The notes under the pieces: model-generated
Database searches by the model: none
What the model was told of the DNA's origin: nothing
What the model saw: only the letters and a program-made list of their open reading frames with translations
Part shown: positions 12,167-24,515 of the stretch, piece by piece
How positions within the stretch are numbered: position 1 is the stretch's first letter
Layout: every line of letters starts with the position of its first letter
Made by a program: the position numbers and the translations under genes
Assembly: GCF_040712315.1 (NCBI RefSeq)
Contig: NC_134017.1
Coordinates: 48,109,636 to 48,173,635 of the forward strand
Origin: Castanea sativa
Lineage: Eukaryota > Streptophyta > Magnoliopsida > Fagales > Fagaceae
Direction: 5' to 3'
Length of the DNA: 64,000 bases

Positions 12167-12375
12167 ATTATTATTATTATTATTATCACATCAACATTTT
12201 GTGTGTCAACAATACACTTCATCTGTCATGTAGACAATATACGTTAGTGAGATGATAGTAGGGACCAAAATAGAATACGTTTTTCTTTTTTGGGACTAAA
12301 AGTGTTAAAATAAAAAAGTAGGGATCAAAATGGGAATGAGGCCAAAATGTAGGGATGAAAAAGGTATTTCCGCCT
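12167..12375. repeat. ATT microsatellite and relic end of a TIR element
   Basis: ATT units run to about 12187. From about 12240 to 12375 the text (GGGACCAAAATAGAAT, then CCAAAATGTAGGGATGAA) matches the right end of the element at 12670-14637. It is one end of a related element without its partner. Confidence 0.6.
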
Positions 12376-12439
12376 TAATAAAATTGTTTACTTCATAACT
12401 TATTTGATGAGTCATGTAATTTATTTAAATAATATATAT

Positions 12440-12610
12440 GATTGATTTTATAAATGATAAAGTTTAGCTACCAAATTGATTGAAGCCTAAGGCTATAACC
12501 TTACTTAATATCTTTTTATTTAAGGTGAATCTTGACAAATTCACCATTAGATTACATTTTCTTCATATTTTCTAGAAAATTAAAGATCAATAACTATGTC
12601 ATCAATAAAT
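12440..12610. repeat. MITE fragment
   Basis: GAAGCCTAAGGCTATAAC followed by GACAAATTCACCATTAG resembles the ends of the MITE at 14757-15227 and the stretch at 23440-23545. It appears to be a member of the same family. Confidence 0.45.
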
Positions 12611-12669
12611 TGTTTAAATTGCAAATTTTTGAAGTTCAAAATTATGAACAACATATAAGCTTATATATT

Positions 12670-14637
12670 AGGTGAAAATACACTTTTGGTCCTTACAGTT
12701 TGGCCAATTTTCATTTTGGTCCCTAAATTGATTTTACTACTAATGTAGTCCCTAAAAAAAGAAAATTAATTTTATTTTGGTTTCTACCGCTAACTCACTA
12801 ATAAAAAAGTCCTATGTGGCCAACGGTGTGCCCTACTTGTTGACATGACACTGACGTGGATATTGAAATATTATTAAAAAAACTTATTTGGCATTTTTGA
12901 AATGCCATGTCAGATTTAAATTAATAAAAAATTAAAAAAATATACAAATAAATGAATTTAATAAATAAATAAAAATTAATCTCATTAAATTAATAAAAAA
13001 GCTTTGCCAGTTTAAAAAATTGAGTTTGTATCCACAAAAAAAAAAAATATTGAGGAAAAAAAAAATTATAACAATTTTCTCAAATTTTCTTAGTCACCAT
13101 TCACAACATCACAAAGATTATAATTTCCAATATTTAGAAAAAAAGAAAAAGAAAAAAAAAACCAATCTAATACTCTACTAAATAAAATACCTGTTATAAA
13201 AAAATAAAAATAAAAATAAAAATAAAAAACCAACCCTATGAACCCCAACCCAGATCAATTAAATCTCTCTGCCCATTCTATCTCTCTAATTTCTCTTTCA
13301 TCTGCTTCAAACCCTCAGCTCCAAACCCAGACCACCCATGACTAGGGAACCATCCAAAAATCCCAAAATCAAAACAACCATCCCAAAATCCCTACTCGAA
13401 CTTGACTAAGAGAGAAAGAGGGCAGATGAGATTGAGAACGTGAGAGAGAGGGACAGATAGATCAAGAAAGAGAGAGAGAGCCAACGCGTAGATGCAGGAG
13501 AGGGTTTGGGTGGTAGATTGGTTTGGAGCCGTCGAGTTTGTGGCTTTCCTGGAGAATCCAAATCTTGGAGAAACTGAGTTTTTGGGTTTCATGGAGTTTT
13601 TGAGTTTTTGGGTTTACTGGAGTAGCTGAGCTTTTGGGTTTGGAGCCACTAAGTTTTTGGGTTTCTTGGAGAGTCCAAAAATAGTTCTTTCTTAGTGGAG
13701 GTAGTGGGGTCAGTTAGGGTGGTGAGTCGGTTTGGTGACTTTGGGTCAAATCGGCGGTGCATGGGATGAGTTTTGTGGGTCTTGCTGGGTTTTGCTGGGG
13801 TTTGTCTTGTGTGACATGCTGTTTAGGTCTTGAAATCGAGAGAGTTGATCTTAATTTTGAGTGGTCATGTTGTTTGGGTCTTGAAACAGAGAGAGTTGTT
13901 CTTGTTGGGATTGAATGGGAGAGTTTGGGTTCAAGAATGAAAGAGTGAGAGATGATAATTTCTTTTTTTGTTTTGTTTTCTTTACTTTGTTTAACCCAAC
14001 CAACAATGAGAGCTTCAATCTTTAAATCTAATTTGTTTTTGTTTGTTTTTTATTTTTATTTTTTTAATTAAAATTAAAATTGAGAAATCTGGGAAGAACA
14101 TGAAGAACAAGTTGTAATGTTCTTGAGTTCTTTTGAAAAATAATGAAAAGTAACATTTTTTTTGTAATTTGGGTTTGAGCTCTGGTAATTTTCTTATGAA
14201 AAATAATAATGAAAAGTTCGTCCTGGTTTTTATCTGGGAAGAATATGAAGAACAAGTTGTAATGTTCTTGTGAAAAATAATAAAATAAAAAAGTAACAAT
14301 TAAATTAGAATTAAGGTTTTTTTTTTTTTAAATTTAATTTCTTTGTTTATATAAATTTTCTAACGTGGTTTTTAAAAATAAAAAATAAAAACGCTGACGT
14401 GGCATTTAAAAATGCCAAATAATTATTTTTAATAATATTTTATGGTCACGTCAACGCAATGTCAACAAGGATAGTATTTTGTCTGCCACGTAAGAGGTTT
14501 TCGTTAATAGGTTGACGATAGAGACCAAAATAGAATCGATTTTATTTTTTTTGGGGACTACATTAGTAGCAAAATTAATTTAGGGACAAAAATGAGAATT
14601 GACCCAAAATGTAGGGGCCAAAAGTGCGTTTTTGCCT
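12670..14637. mobile_element. Non-autonomous TIR element with ~245-bp inverted ends (MULE-like)
   Basis: Bases 12670-12915 and the reverse complement of 14393-14637 align almost throughout. They start AGGTGAAAATACACTTTTGG and AGGCAAAAACGCACTTTTGG. Shared inner words include ACTACTAATGTAGTCCC and TTTGGCATTTTTGAAATGCC. Such long inverted ends suggest a Mutator-like non-autonomous element. The 1.4-kb interior holds a GA-rich stretch and repeated GTTTTTGGGTTT-like text, with no recognised gene. Its short open frames (13392-13592 minus, 13757-13948 plus) have no motif. The AT-rich flanks make the target duplication ambiguous. Confidence 0.8.
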
Positions 14638-14756
14638 TATATTATATAGTAAATAATATCCGATTAATACAAAATTTGATAAGTGTATTAAAAGTATAAA
14701 GAAAAAGTAATCCAACGGTTAAATTTTCAAAATATATAATAATATTAATGATATGG

Positions 14757-15066
14757 AGTAAAGTTGTAGCTTTAGGTTACAACTAATTTTATAGCTAAAT
14801 TTCATCTTTTTATAAATCGTTATGTAATAGATAAATTGGAAGAGATTCTTCAAGATGATTTTGAAGTAAAACTTTATCTTTTACTTACCATTAAAAATAA
14901 AGTGAAGATTGAATCTTCACTCATTAAATGTGTCTACATGATTTACTAATTGAAAACACCTTATACGAGAGAACATTTTCAAATCTCATTAAAAAAAATC
15001 TTTCGAAATATTTAATGCATGCGAGAACTAAGAATTGATTCAAAAAATGGTATGTCACATTTACAA

Positions 15067-15106
<40 letters not shown>

Positions 15107-15227
15107 TTTTTGAAGCCTAAAAGAATATAGATTGAGTACTACAATTGTTATTTTTATTGTAACATTTTTTAATGGACAAAATTTAACCACAAAATTAGTT
15201 GTAGCCTCAGGCTACAACTTTATTCAA
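14757..15227. mobile_element. MITE with ~50-bp inverted ends
   Basis: The left end GTAAAGTTGTAGCTTTAGG and the right end, read inverted, TAAAGTTGTAGCCTGAGG match for about 50 bp. Each end also holds a small inner palindrome (GTTGTAGC...GCTACAAC). An AT microsatellite lies inside. Confidence 0.7.
15069..15111. repeat. (AT)n then (T)n microsatellite
   Basis: About 15 AT units are followed by a run of T. Confidence 0.95.
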
Positions 15228-16104
15228 TATTTTTTTTATTGGAGATAAGTTTTGACAAATACACTTCTCTAGAGCCCGGGTCAAAGAGAGTGAAGACATG
15301 GATTTGGGTCAACTCAGTGAGTGAGTAGCTGTTATCTACTTTCCGGACAAGAAAATGATGAGCAGTTCTTCAAGGGTTTTGACCCTCAAAAAAAGACAAC
15401 TTTCTTGTAGTAGCGGACATGGCAATGGTGAAGAACCTCTGGTCATGAAATTGGTGGATGGAGGATGACAAATATGAGGAGGATAAAAGGAGGGAAAGTG
15501 GGTTGGATTTGGATTAGTAATGGAAAGAATAGCTTCCGTTAATTTTGCCAAGGAGAACTTGAATTATTCTATAATAATAAATATAAAAAAAATCATGGAC
15601 TTGACTTGGATTAATTGATGCGTTATACTTTGGTTGGACCCATTTGTCATCTTGTTATAGAGCACATATCTTGTTATACAACACATGTTAAGGGTTAATA
15701 AATGCCCAATTATGATACGTGATACATATTTTTTCAAGAATAAGATATATGCATTAATGTTTTATTGGCTTATATGTACAAATTCGTTGTCATTATGTGT
15801 ATTTTTTTGGACATATGTACAATTTGACTTTATTTTTTTTAAAATGTATAAAAAAGTTATTTAATAAAACATTATATAAATTTTAACCATTGCTCTTAGA
15901 ACATTCTTTTACAAAGACATTACAAAATAAAGTTAATAGAAATTTTAGTATAATAAACTTATAAATTGACAATGAATATATTTGAAATCACCTTAACAAG
16001 TTAATAAATAAGTGTTTAACTTACATTTTGTGATTGGTGATATGTTGGTGTGCAATACCTATGGAGAAAAATTTATAGTATCTCCACCACCACATTGCAA
16101 AATT
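15228..16104. other. AT-rich intergenic DNA, nothing recognised
   Basis: The first ~60 bases still resemble the MITE family. The minus-strand frame at 15336-15551 has no recognisable motif. Confidence 0.4.
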
Positions 16105-18955
16105 GTTGAACTTTGTTCACGTTTCTCTTGCTTGTAATTGTGAATGCAAAGGCACTAGTTCATGCCTGTGTATGTCAGTAACAACTAGTGCCTTGGCATT
16201 ATAGAAACATTACCTTGGGTTTGATATATATCTAAGGTGACTGAATGATTGCACAGCTGAATTGCCGGGCAAATATCCTTCGGCAATGAACGTCTCCGCC
16301 TTGTGAACTAAATCACGTACGTGTATGAAGTGCAGGTGAGTGGTTAACTGCCGAAAGACTAATTGCCCAGTAATGCAACCATGCATATGTATACGCTTGA
16401 TCCATTTCGTTGATGAATAGTTTTGGGTGTTCATATCTATATATACCTGATAAAAAAATCAGATAATTCTGGGATGTGCTATGTAAACAGGATATTCTTA
16501 GTACATACCCTTTGTTTGGTAAGTTGCAAAGTGGTCCTGTGGCTTCTTTTCACGCAACCCTAGCTCCTTTTCTGTACTAGGTTAGATAGAAAAAATAACA
16601 TTCCTCTCTTGGCAGAAAGAATAAAGATATATGAATTATCCAAAAATAATATCCGCATAATAATTCTTCAATTCGCTTCTTCTTCTTGTTTAAGTCATGC
16701 GCATGAGCGTTTTCAACACAAAACATATGGAAAAGAAGAAACAATCAACTTCAATTGGACATAATTAGATGGTTTTACATGCATACATACAGGAATGGAA
16801 ATAATTTTACGGTTTTTTTATTCCATTTGAAAAGTTAATTCTCCATAGCCTTTTCAATCTTCTTTATATAACTGTTTGTGGGGGAAGATGCTAGTAAGTG
16901 AATTATATTCAACATTGTGTCATCCTCTGGTTATCTTAAGACATTTCATTCTTTATCCCCTCTTGCATGTGGATGGTTCAAGAAAATATTTAGCTCGAGT
17001 TTTGTATACAGATCAGTGGATCACCTTTATTGATTTGCTTTCTTTACCAAGCACACTGCTAAAATGTTGAAGTTAGCCTTCATGTAAATGGATCAAATTT
17101 GAGGGGCCAATTAATAATTATATATATATTTTTTGAGGTCTCTCTCTTCACATCAATAAGGCAGAATTTTAGTGGACCACATCAATATTATATATATATA
17201 TACAATGAAGAAGAAATAAATTATAAGTTAAATCTCTATTGGCTTGCCATTTTTGATGCAAACTTGTGTGGGTTGCAAGTATATGTGTCCCATCTCAACT
17301 AACTGAGAAAAGAACTCACCTCTACCTCATATGCAAGAGGGACATTTTGTGGATATTCTAAATGAGTAATTAATATAACATATAAAGACTCCACTTAAAT
17401 AACCAAAAATTTTAAGTTTATGAGTTTGGAATTTTTAGGCTAACTATGTTAAATTAACCACTTACTTTTGTTATAATTTTTCAATATACCACTTGTCTCA
17501 CATGGATATACAATATAAGTTAACAATTTAACCATATTTGAAAAATCTAAGAGGCATGTTGAACTCAATCACAAGTCAAACAAAATAACCTTAATCATCA
17601 TTACCCACTTAGAAAATCCATGCCCTCATACTGCCCATGGCTTATACACCTCATAGAAAACCATTTCCAAACTCCGTTTATTTCTCATTCCTTAATTCAC
17701 TTCACTAGAAACCCTTCTTAAGAAAGGTATATAACCCTTATTAATTAAGGATACTCAAATCCTTCTAAGCTAGTGATCAATAAAAGGACTCGGCAAACTC
17801 ATCCTCATATATATTTGATTCCACTCTCTCCCTCCATTCACACTTAGGTTTATTGCTAAACCTTTTCTCTTATACGGCCAAATTAGCCCATTTACCACTT
17901 TTCACGGAAATAATAAGCAACATACTACTATTTACAAAATAAATAGCAATATACCACTTTTTGAAACTCGAGTTCATGAAACTCGAATTTGCTGTGTAAA
18001 TCGAGTTTTAAATACTCGAGTTTCATAAAAAAAACTTGTGGTGACATGGAATTCTTTATTGAAAAAATGCCACATGGAACTTGAGCTTGGTAAACTCAAG
18101 TTCCATGCAACACAATACTAGAGCTTACCAAGATCGAGTTCTTTGTAAATACAAAACTCAAGTGTAATGCTTTTTTTTTTTTTTCCTTCTATGGTACTTG
18201 AGCTTACCAAGCTCGTGTTCCTTGTAATATGGAACTCGAGTTTGGCAAGCCCGAGTTCCTTATACTTTATTTTATCTCCAGTAATCAACAAAGAAACATA
18301 AATATAAAAATAAGTAATTTTTTTTTATTTAAACGCACAAACATATGTTTTTATTTATTTAAATAGAAGTATTGTAAAATATAGAAATTATAATTTCAAA
18401 ATATTAATTTTTAGGCCACTCATACTCTGTGTTCATTTATTTTTAAGGCATATAACACTTATTAATTAAGGACACTCATATCCTTCTAAGCTAGTGATCA
18501 ATAAAAAGACTCGGCAAACTCATCCTCGTTTACATTTGATTCCACTCTCTCCCTCCATTAACACTTAAGTTTATTGCTAAACCTTTTCTCTTATACTCTT
18601 TACTTTACTATTAGATATAAGTTAGAATTCCTTCATTATTTGTACATTCTTTCTTGGAATACGAGCTTTATTTCTTTTGTAGGCCGAAAAGTGTTAGCCG
18701 AGGTCAAGTTTGATATTTGGGTACATGTACTGCCAGTTAAAACGCATTGTCATGCATGTTGAAACTTTTTTTTTTTTTTTTTGATGAATGTTGAAACTTA
18801 AACTTATCCACATGGTGCAGGTATATCCTAAAAGGACACGCATAAATTCTAAAGAAACTTGGGACAAGTGGAATTCCTTTCAACTAAATATCGAAGCTCC
18901 TAACAGCCCGATTTTGCAATGATTATTTTCTTGTCATTAAGACTTAACCATCCAT
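16105..18955. repeat. Duplicated block, copy 1
   Basis: This is closely similar to 25780-26161 joined to 44633-48009, and its 17230-17330 part recurs at the right window edge. Shared text includes GCACAGCTGAATT, GAATAGTTTTGGGTGTTCAT and CGAAGCTCCTAACAGCCCG. Short frames such as 16210-16434 (minus) and 16876-17070 (plus) are partly kept between copies but have no known motif, so I call the block non-coding or decayed. Copy 1 holds an extra insert at 17874-18443. Confidence 0.85.
17724..18597. repeat. 150-bp direct repeats flanking a palindrome-bearing insert
   Basis: About 150 bp at 17724-17873 recur at 18444-18597, while copy 2 of the block has only one. The 570 bp between carry CTCGAG-centred palindromes, for example ACTCGAGTTCATGAAACTCG, AATCGAGTTTTAAATACTCG and GGAACTTGAG...CTCAAGTTCC. 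These resemble the palindromes at the ends of the MULE at 26720-43990. Confidence 0.75.
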
Positions 18956-21480
18956 GCATGGAGCAGTTGAGTGGACTTTTTTTTATTCTTTATTCCTGTG
19001 CTTCCGTAAGTGTGGTCCTGGACTTCCTCTTCAAAGACTTTCAACAACTAGTGGAAATTCATGTATGCACATGTATATATGAAATGGAAGCATCAAGCTT
19101 TTATCACTTTTTATTTCAAGCAGATCATCGGATACCCATCAGAGAAATTGTTAAAATTAAGAGAAAAAAGAAATTGAAAGAGAACATTCGGGGAGGTCTA
19201 ATAGTGTGCTCTCTCTTTGCCACCAACTTGCCATTCTTATCTTCAATTCTGACCTTTAGTTTTCTTTCTTCACTTTATACTTAGTTGGTCTAAATGTTCA
19301 TGCAAAGGGAATCGGCATGCAAAAACAATTTAGGGCCGAATATGCTATAATGAAAATCTAGGCACAATTGATGACAGTGTCCACCAGTGTTTTCAATACT
19401 TGCAAAGTGCGTAGAAAAACTAGAAGATGTAACGAATATATCTTCAAGTCCTTGGTTTCCAACTCTGATGCTGAGGGAATTGGGACCACGAGGCCATGAG
19501 TAATGAGCAAGCAATCCAATATACTACTTGTGCAAGCATATCCAAATATCCTGTTTCACTCCCCTGCATGCTCAAAATTTGGTACGAATCGTGTAGTATA
19601 AAAGGTACAGTAGAGTTATGGAACTCGAACATGCGGCATAGCAAAGGACGAAGATGTGGGGTTAGGGAATAACAATGCAAATCTCCTTTGGCAAAAGAGA
19701 ACATGCAGATCGATGCATATCAAAAACTTCTGTTTCGACAAAGGAGAATTGCCTGCCATTCACCTGCACATAATTATTATTTCATCCTTGCAGCTTCGAT
19801 ATCGTGACTATACCAATAAATAAGCTTGTGATGGTTTGTAATTTTGTCTTTACTATAAGTATTTGGTCTCTCTTCCCATGGTTACGGTAGTATTCTTTAA
19901 TTGTTTGGCAGGAAAAAGCTGAATTATAACAAGTAACAACTAGGATCAACAACATGTGGATTAGAAGTTTAACATGAATTGGTGAATTCCAACATGGCAA
20001 GTGCTAAGCTTAGATAGATCTCTATATTAAGGTGTAATATGGGTTACAAGAATGTGATTTATATTGAAAGGTAGCTCAATTTAGTACTATTTCCAACCAG
20101 CAGCAGCTTCTTCTTCTTTTCCCATTTTTCTTTGTCTAGGAAGCATAAGACTTGTACGACTACACAAATCTTTGAGTGAATTTTGTATTCTTCATCGTGA
20201 TGATTTCCTGTTATATCAAAAGTAAACTCGTGCTGATCATTTTTCTTCATGAAGAGCCTTCTTATGATCCTCTGATTACTTAACTAGCTAAAGTGATTAT
20301 TTATATGAAGAAACAGAAGTATATCAAGCTGATTTCAAGAGGGAAAAAAATGTCATGCCATTTTCAAATAAATATTAAAATAGTTTCATGGTCATATTTA
20401 TATATTGATACTCTTCCTTGACACAACCAGCAACATAGGTGTGGACAGGTCTACGTTTAAACATTTGTGTGGACATCTCTACACTCTTCCTTCACTTTAT
20501 ATCTGTGCCAAATCTCTTGAGTTCCACAAAAAATGACTTCAATCGACTTGACTAGAGGTGTTTCATAGTGTCTGGTAGTTGATTTTTACTGAATTGTCGG
20601 TCGGCGGTGGGCCTCCCTCTTCAGCACCCGAAGTTGTAAGGTCAAGTTTGGGTTAAGTAGAAACTTAACCCGTGGACACCCCTAGCAACTCTTGATAAAT
20701 TTTTTCCTAGCAGTATTAAAAATATAATAGGAAATTTAATTGAATATATCACAAATGAATAAAATATGTTAATAGAAAAGATTCTGAATGTTATCATAAT
20801 GATATTCAAAACATGCAATATATCTGTTCTAAATTATATAAAAGGATTATAAATTTTTCTCAAATGCATTGTTGCTACCACGTTTGGATCTAACAGTAAC
20901 ATACCATTCGTTAAGTTAAAAATGAGAAATATTTTAATTTCAACCGAGACATGAACCATGGCCCCAAAACTCCTCAAACTCTTCAGCTTTGTTAAAAATA
21001 GTTAAATTAGGTCAAACTCAAGAGTTCCACAATAAAACATATGGCTTGACCAAGTTTGACTGGTTGTGACTAGAATATTCAATTGGTCAACCCAAATGAT
21101 TCTTGACCCACCACACATGTATTTTGATCCCTACTTCCCATATCGGATGTAAGCCTAATGAGATATCACAGAAACAAAATTGAAAATAAAAAGCAAAAGC
21201 CTTCCAAACTAAGAGCAAAATGATTAACCCTTTCTAAAACTAAGAGTGTGCAGTCAACCTGCCAACCTACCAAAACTGATCCGATCTAACCCAATCCATT
21301 AGGTTTGGTCGGTTTTTAGGGATAGGTGGGTTGAGTTGGGATTTGTAATTGTTTTTTACAATGGGCCGAGTTGGGTTTGTGTAATAAGATTCACAAATCC
21401 GTCTAACTTGACCCGACTTGCATATATTTAATATATACTTAAAATTTAAAAAAATATATTTCATATATATATTTAAAAAT
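18956..21480. other. Intergenic DNA, no supported gene
   Basis: Frames at 18919-19284 (plus), 19444-19704, 19782-20000 and 20059-20250 (minus) show no recognised domain. A small possible MITE lies at about 20552-20686, between TAGAGGTGT and ACACCCCTA. The stretch 21255-21420 holds text of the common plant repeat kind with many AACC and GGTT words. Confidence 0.4.
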
Positions 21481-21773
21481 ATACTAGCCTCGTGAACACG
21501 CACTCACGCACGTATTCAGAGGCTTTTCTATTTTTTTTTTTTTTTTTGTAAAAGTTAATAATTTGCATTCATTATAATTTGAGATACTACATTTTCCAAT
21601 CACAAAAAATTCTTAGGGAAGTGAAGGAAAAATTATTTTACCCACAAACACATATTACTCATCACACCCCTAGGAACTTTTTGTAATTGAAAAATATAGT
21701 ATCTCAAATTATAATGAATGCAAATTATTAATTTTTACAAAAAAAATAATAATAATAATAGGGAGGCTAGTAT
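21481..21773. mobile_element. Fold-back MITE, near-perfect hairpin
   Basis: The ends ATACTAGCCTC and GAGGCTAGTAT are exact inverses. Inside, about 75 bp at 21541-21615 (TTAATAATTTGCATTCATTA and onward) is repeated inverted at 21675-21752 with only a few mismatches and a short loop. The transcript would form a long hairpin. The TSD is unclear in the AT-rich flanks. Confidence 0.8.
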
Positions 21774-22936
21774 TTTATAATGCCAATGCCAAAGATTTAT
21801 GTGTGCATTATTTGCATGGTAATATTGAGCATCTTATGTGGTACAGGCTGCTATATCAGAGACAAATGCAAAATCTTTTCAAATGACAACAATTTCCCAA
21901 GATTTCATCAATCACCACACAACACCATGAACATGCTTAAAAAAGAACTTAACCAAACTTAAGTTCAAAGTACACGCATAAAGAACAACTTAAATCAAAG
22001 GAAATAAGTACTTACAAAAGTAATAATTTATAATATAAAAAAAACATCAAAAGTAATAAAAGTATTTAAATAGTAAGAACGGCCTCAACCAAACATTTAA
22101 GGAGAAAAGCTACTAAATATATGATGGTACACTTTTTTTTTTTTTCTAAGTAATGGAAAACGATTCAGTGGTGAGACCTGCACCCTCAAACCACTCGGTA
22201 GGACTGACTAACCGGCGTTTCAAGATTTCTTAAGTGTTCATGTTGCTGTTGCTACCCATATTGCCGCATCGCCAGACATCCACGGGCAAAAATTATTTTG
22301 TATTGCATGAGTAAAGTGAAAATTGAGGTCAGAATGGGCAAGTCTGAGGCGAGTGAGCCTGCATGAGTAGGTGAGGTGGTCAACACAGCGGGCAATGTCT
22401 TTGACTATTGAGTAAATACCTTCTAAATCTTGTTTTGAGTAGTGGTCACCTGTTACCAAAATGCATAAATTGTTGTTGTTCTTGGTATATACAAAATTAT
22501 TTAAAAAGAAAAAGAAAAAAAAAAAAGGACATGAGGATAGGAATGAGGAGACATTGGATAGTTGTACTGTTGTAGGGCCTATTTTTGAGAGTGAGGGAGG
22601 AGAACGTACATGAACTTAATTAAACAATTAACTGGGAGAAGGTTTTTTTTTTATAATTTTTTTTCCATAAAAAAAATTAAAAAACAATGTGAGATTAGAG
22701 TATGAAATTGCAAATTAAAAAGAAAAAAAAAGGAGAACTTTTTCTTTAAAATATGAAAACAGATAAGACTTGATAAAGGTTAAAAAAAAAGGAGATTCTT
22801 TTTTGAAATCATGAGTTTAGGGATGGAAGGAATATGGGTAGTTGGAGCATTTCAAATACTTGAAAGTGGTCCTATTTTGTAGGCAATGTTTTTGCAAGAG
22901 TTAAAAGACAATTTTACCAAATTATCTTTTAGTTTT
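21774..22936. other. AT-rich intergenic DNA
   Basis: Several A- and T-runs are present. The frames at 21780-21962 (plus) and 22238-22459 (minus) are short and have no known motif. No gene is supported. Confidence 0.45.
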
Positions 22937-23263
22937 CACTACAAGAAAACTGGCCTATTGCGGCGGATGCGAAAACTGCCGCTATAGGTTGCCTATTGTG
23001 GCGTACTATTGCGGCGGGCCAGTGACCCGCTGTAATAGATCTACTTTAGCGGCCTTCGGCTTAGATATAGCGGCGGGTCAATGACTCGCCGCAGTAGACC
23101 CTGAAATTGTAGCGGGCCTATTGCGGCGGGTGCAAAAACTGCCGCTATATATCGCCTATTGCGGCGCGTTTTTGGCCCGCCGTTGTAGATGAGATCTATT
23201 GCGGCATTTTTTGTGACCGTTGCTATAGGTAAGGCTTTTGTATAAAATCAAGTTTTTGTAGTT
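22937..23263. mobile_element. CACTA-like non-autonomous element (327 bp)
   Basis: The left end CACTACAAGAAAACT is the typical CACTA terminus. The right end AGTTTTTGTAGTTT is an imperfect inverse. The interior is unusually GC-rich for this region and holds subterminal repeats built on TATTGCGGCGG, GCCGCTATA and GCGGGTCA in both directions. No transposase is present. Confidence 0.7.
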
Positions 23264-23545
23264 TACAATAACGCATAAAAGATGAGTTTAAAGATCAAGT
23301 TGTAAATTACACCCGATTGGCATGAAAATTGGCATGCACGTTAAGAACATATAGAACATATAATCCAATGGTTAGATTTTCAAAATATGAATTCAATAAT
23401 AAGTTATTAGTTGGTGTAACATTTTTTAGAATTATATCAGATGTAACTTGAACCCAACCCTATATTTCTTAATTCAATGTGAATTTCGACAAACTTACCG
23501 TTAGATTACATTATCTTCATATATTTTTCATGCTTAAAAAATTTC
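23264..23545. repeat. MITE fragment
   Basis: The words AATCCAATGGTTAGATTTTC and TACCGTTAGATTACATTATC near its two ends are approximate inverses. Similar text occurs at 14700-14740 and 12530-12560. It lies directly before the WRKY fragment. Confidence 0.5.
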
Positions 23546-23563
23546 AATTCCCCTAAAAATGTT

Positions 23564-24515
23564 GATCAAACAGAGGCCACAATGAGGAAAGCACGTGTTT
23601 CGGTTCGAGCTCGATCAGAGGCGCCTATGGTAGGTGGCATATATTTATGAGTGTTTTTTGGTTTTTAGCCAATTGTGGTTAAATTGATGAATTTAATTCT
23701 TGTAGTTGACTGATTGGAAATTACTTTAATTTGTTGGTTTTTAGATCACTGATGGATGCCAATGGCGAAAGTATGGGCAGAAGATGGCTAAGGGAAACCC
23801 TTGTCCTCGAGCTTATTATCGATGCACCATGGCTGCTGGTTGCCCAGTTCGAAAACAAGTATGTTTTCTCTCAGTCTTTTACTGTATCTTATGGAAAATT
23901 TTGACTGTAAGTTATTGTTCTATTAAATCCTCATTTGCTCAGTCTATGTAGCAACAATTTCTATGTTCTTATAGAGCACTAGTAAAAAGTTTCATGTTCA
24001 ATTTTTAATAAACTAATATGTTAAATTTTGCCAAGACTCTTTTAGCTCAACTAGACATTTACATCTTCCTTGTTCATTGTAACTATCAAATTATTAAAAA
24101 AAAAAACAATTAAACATAAATTTGCTAGCTAAAACCAGTTTTTGACTTTAAAAGGATTGAGAAAATAATGGAAGTGTACTTAAAAGAAAAACAAATAAAT
24201 ATAAATTTGCAAGCTAAAATCTGTTTTTGACTTTAAGGATTGAGAAAATAATGGAAGTGTACATACTCCCATGCTTATTTTTCTTTGCTGAACATTCAAT
24301 CTTAAAACTGTGTTTCCTTAATTAGTGCTAATAGTTTTGACGTTTGATTGTTAAACAGGTACAAAGATGTGCGGAAGATCGGACAATCCTGATAATTACA
24401 TACGAGGGCAATCACAACCATCCTTTGCCCCCAGCTGCAATGGCAATGGCATCCACAACTTCATCAGCAGCACGAATGTTGCTCTCGGGGTCTATGTCTA
24501 GTGCTGATTGGAAGT
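23564..24515 (+). pseudogene. WRKY group IIb transcription factor gene fragment
   Basis: Three exon pieces with canonical introns give a WRKY DNA-binding domain. Exon 23564-23629 has RKARVSVRARSEAPM. Exon 23745-23858 has [20 protein letters not shown], with WRKYGQK at 23763-23783 and the zinc cysteines in CTMAAGC. The exon from 24359 has [19 protein letters not shown], with the zinc histidines in HNH, then an Ala/Ser/Met-rich tail. The intron site before VQRC is the one typical of groups IIa/IIb. WRKY proteins bind W-box promoters in stress responses. The N-terminal leucine zipper and start exon are missing, and homology stops near SSAD at about 24515. It is therefore a truncated gene copy, although the domain itself has no stop. 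Confidence 0.85.

Noticed and set aside
16210..16434. 74-aa minus-strand frame partly kept in copy 2
   Set aside because: It is kept because the DNA is duplicated; two other frames are equally kept and none shows a domain.
18919..19284. 121-aa plus-strand frame
   Set aside because: No motif or plausible composition, and it starts inside the end of the duplicated block.
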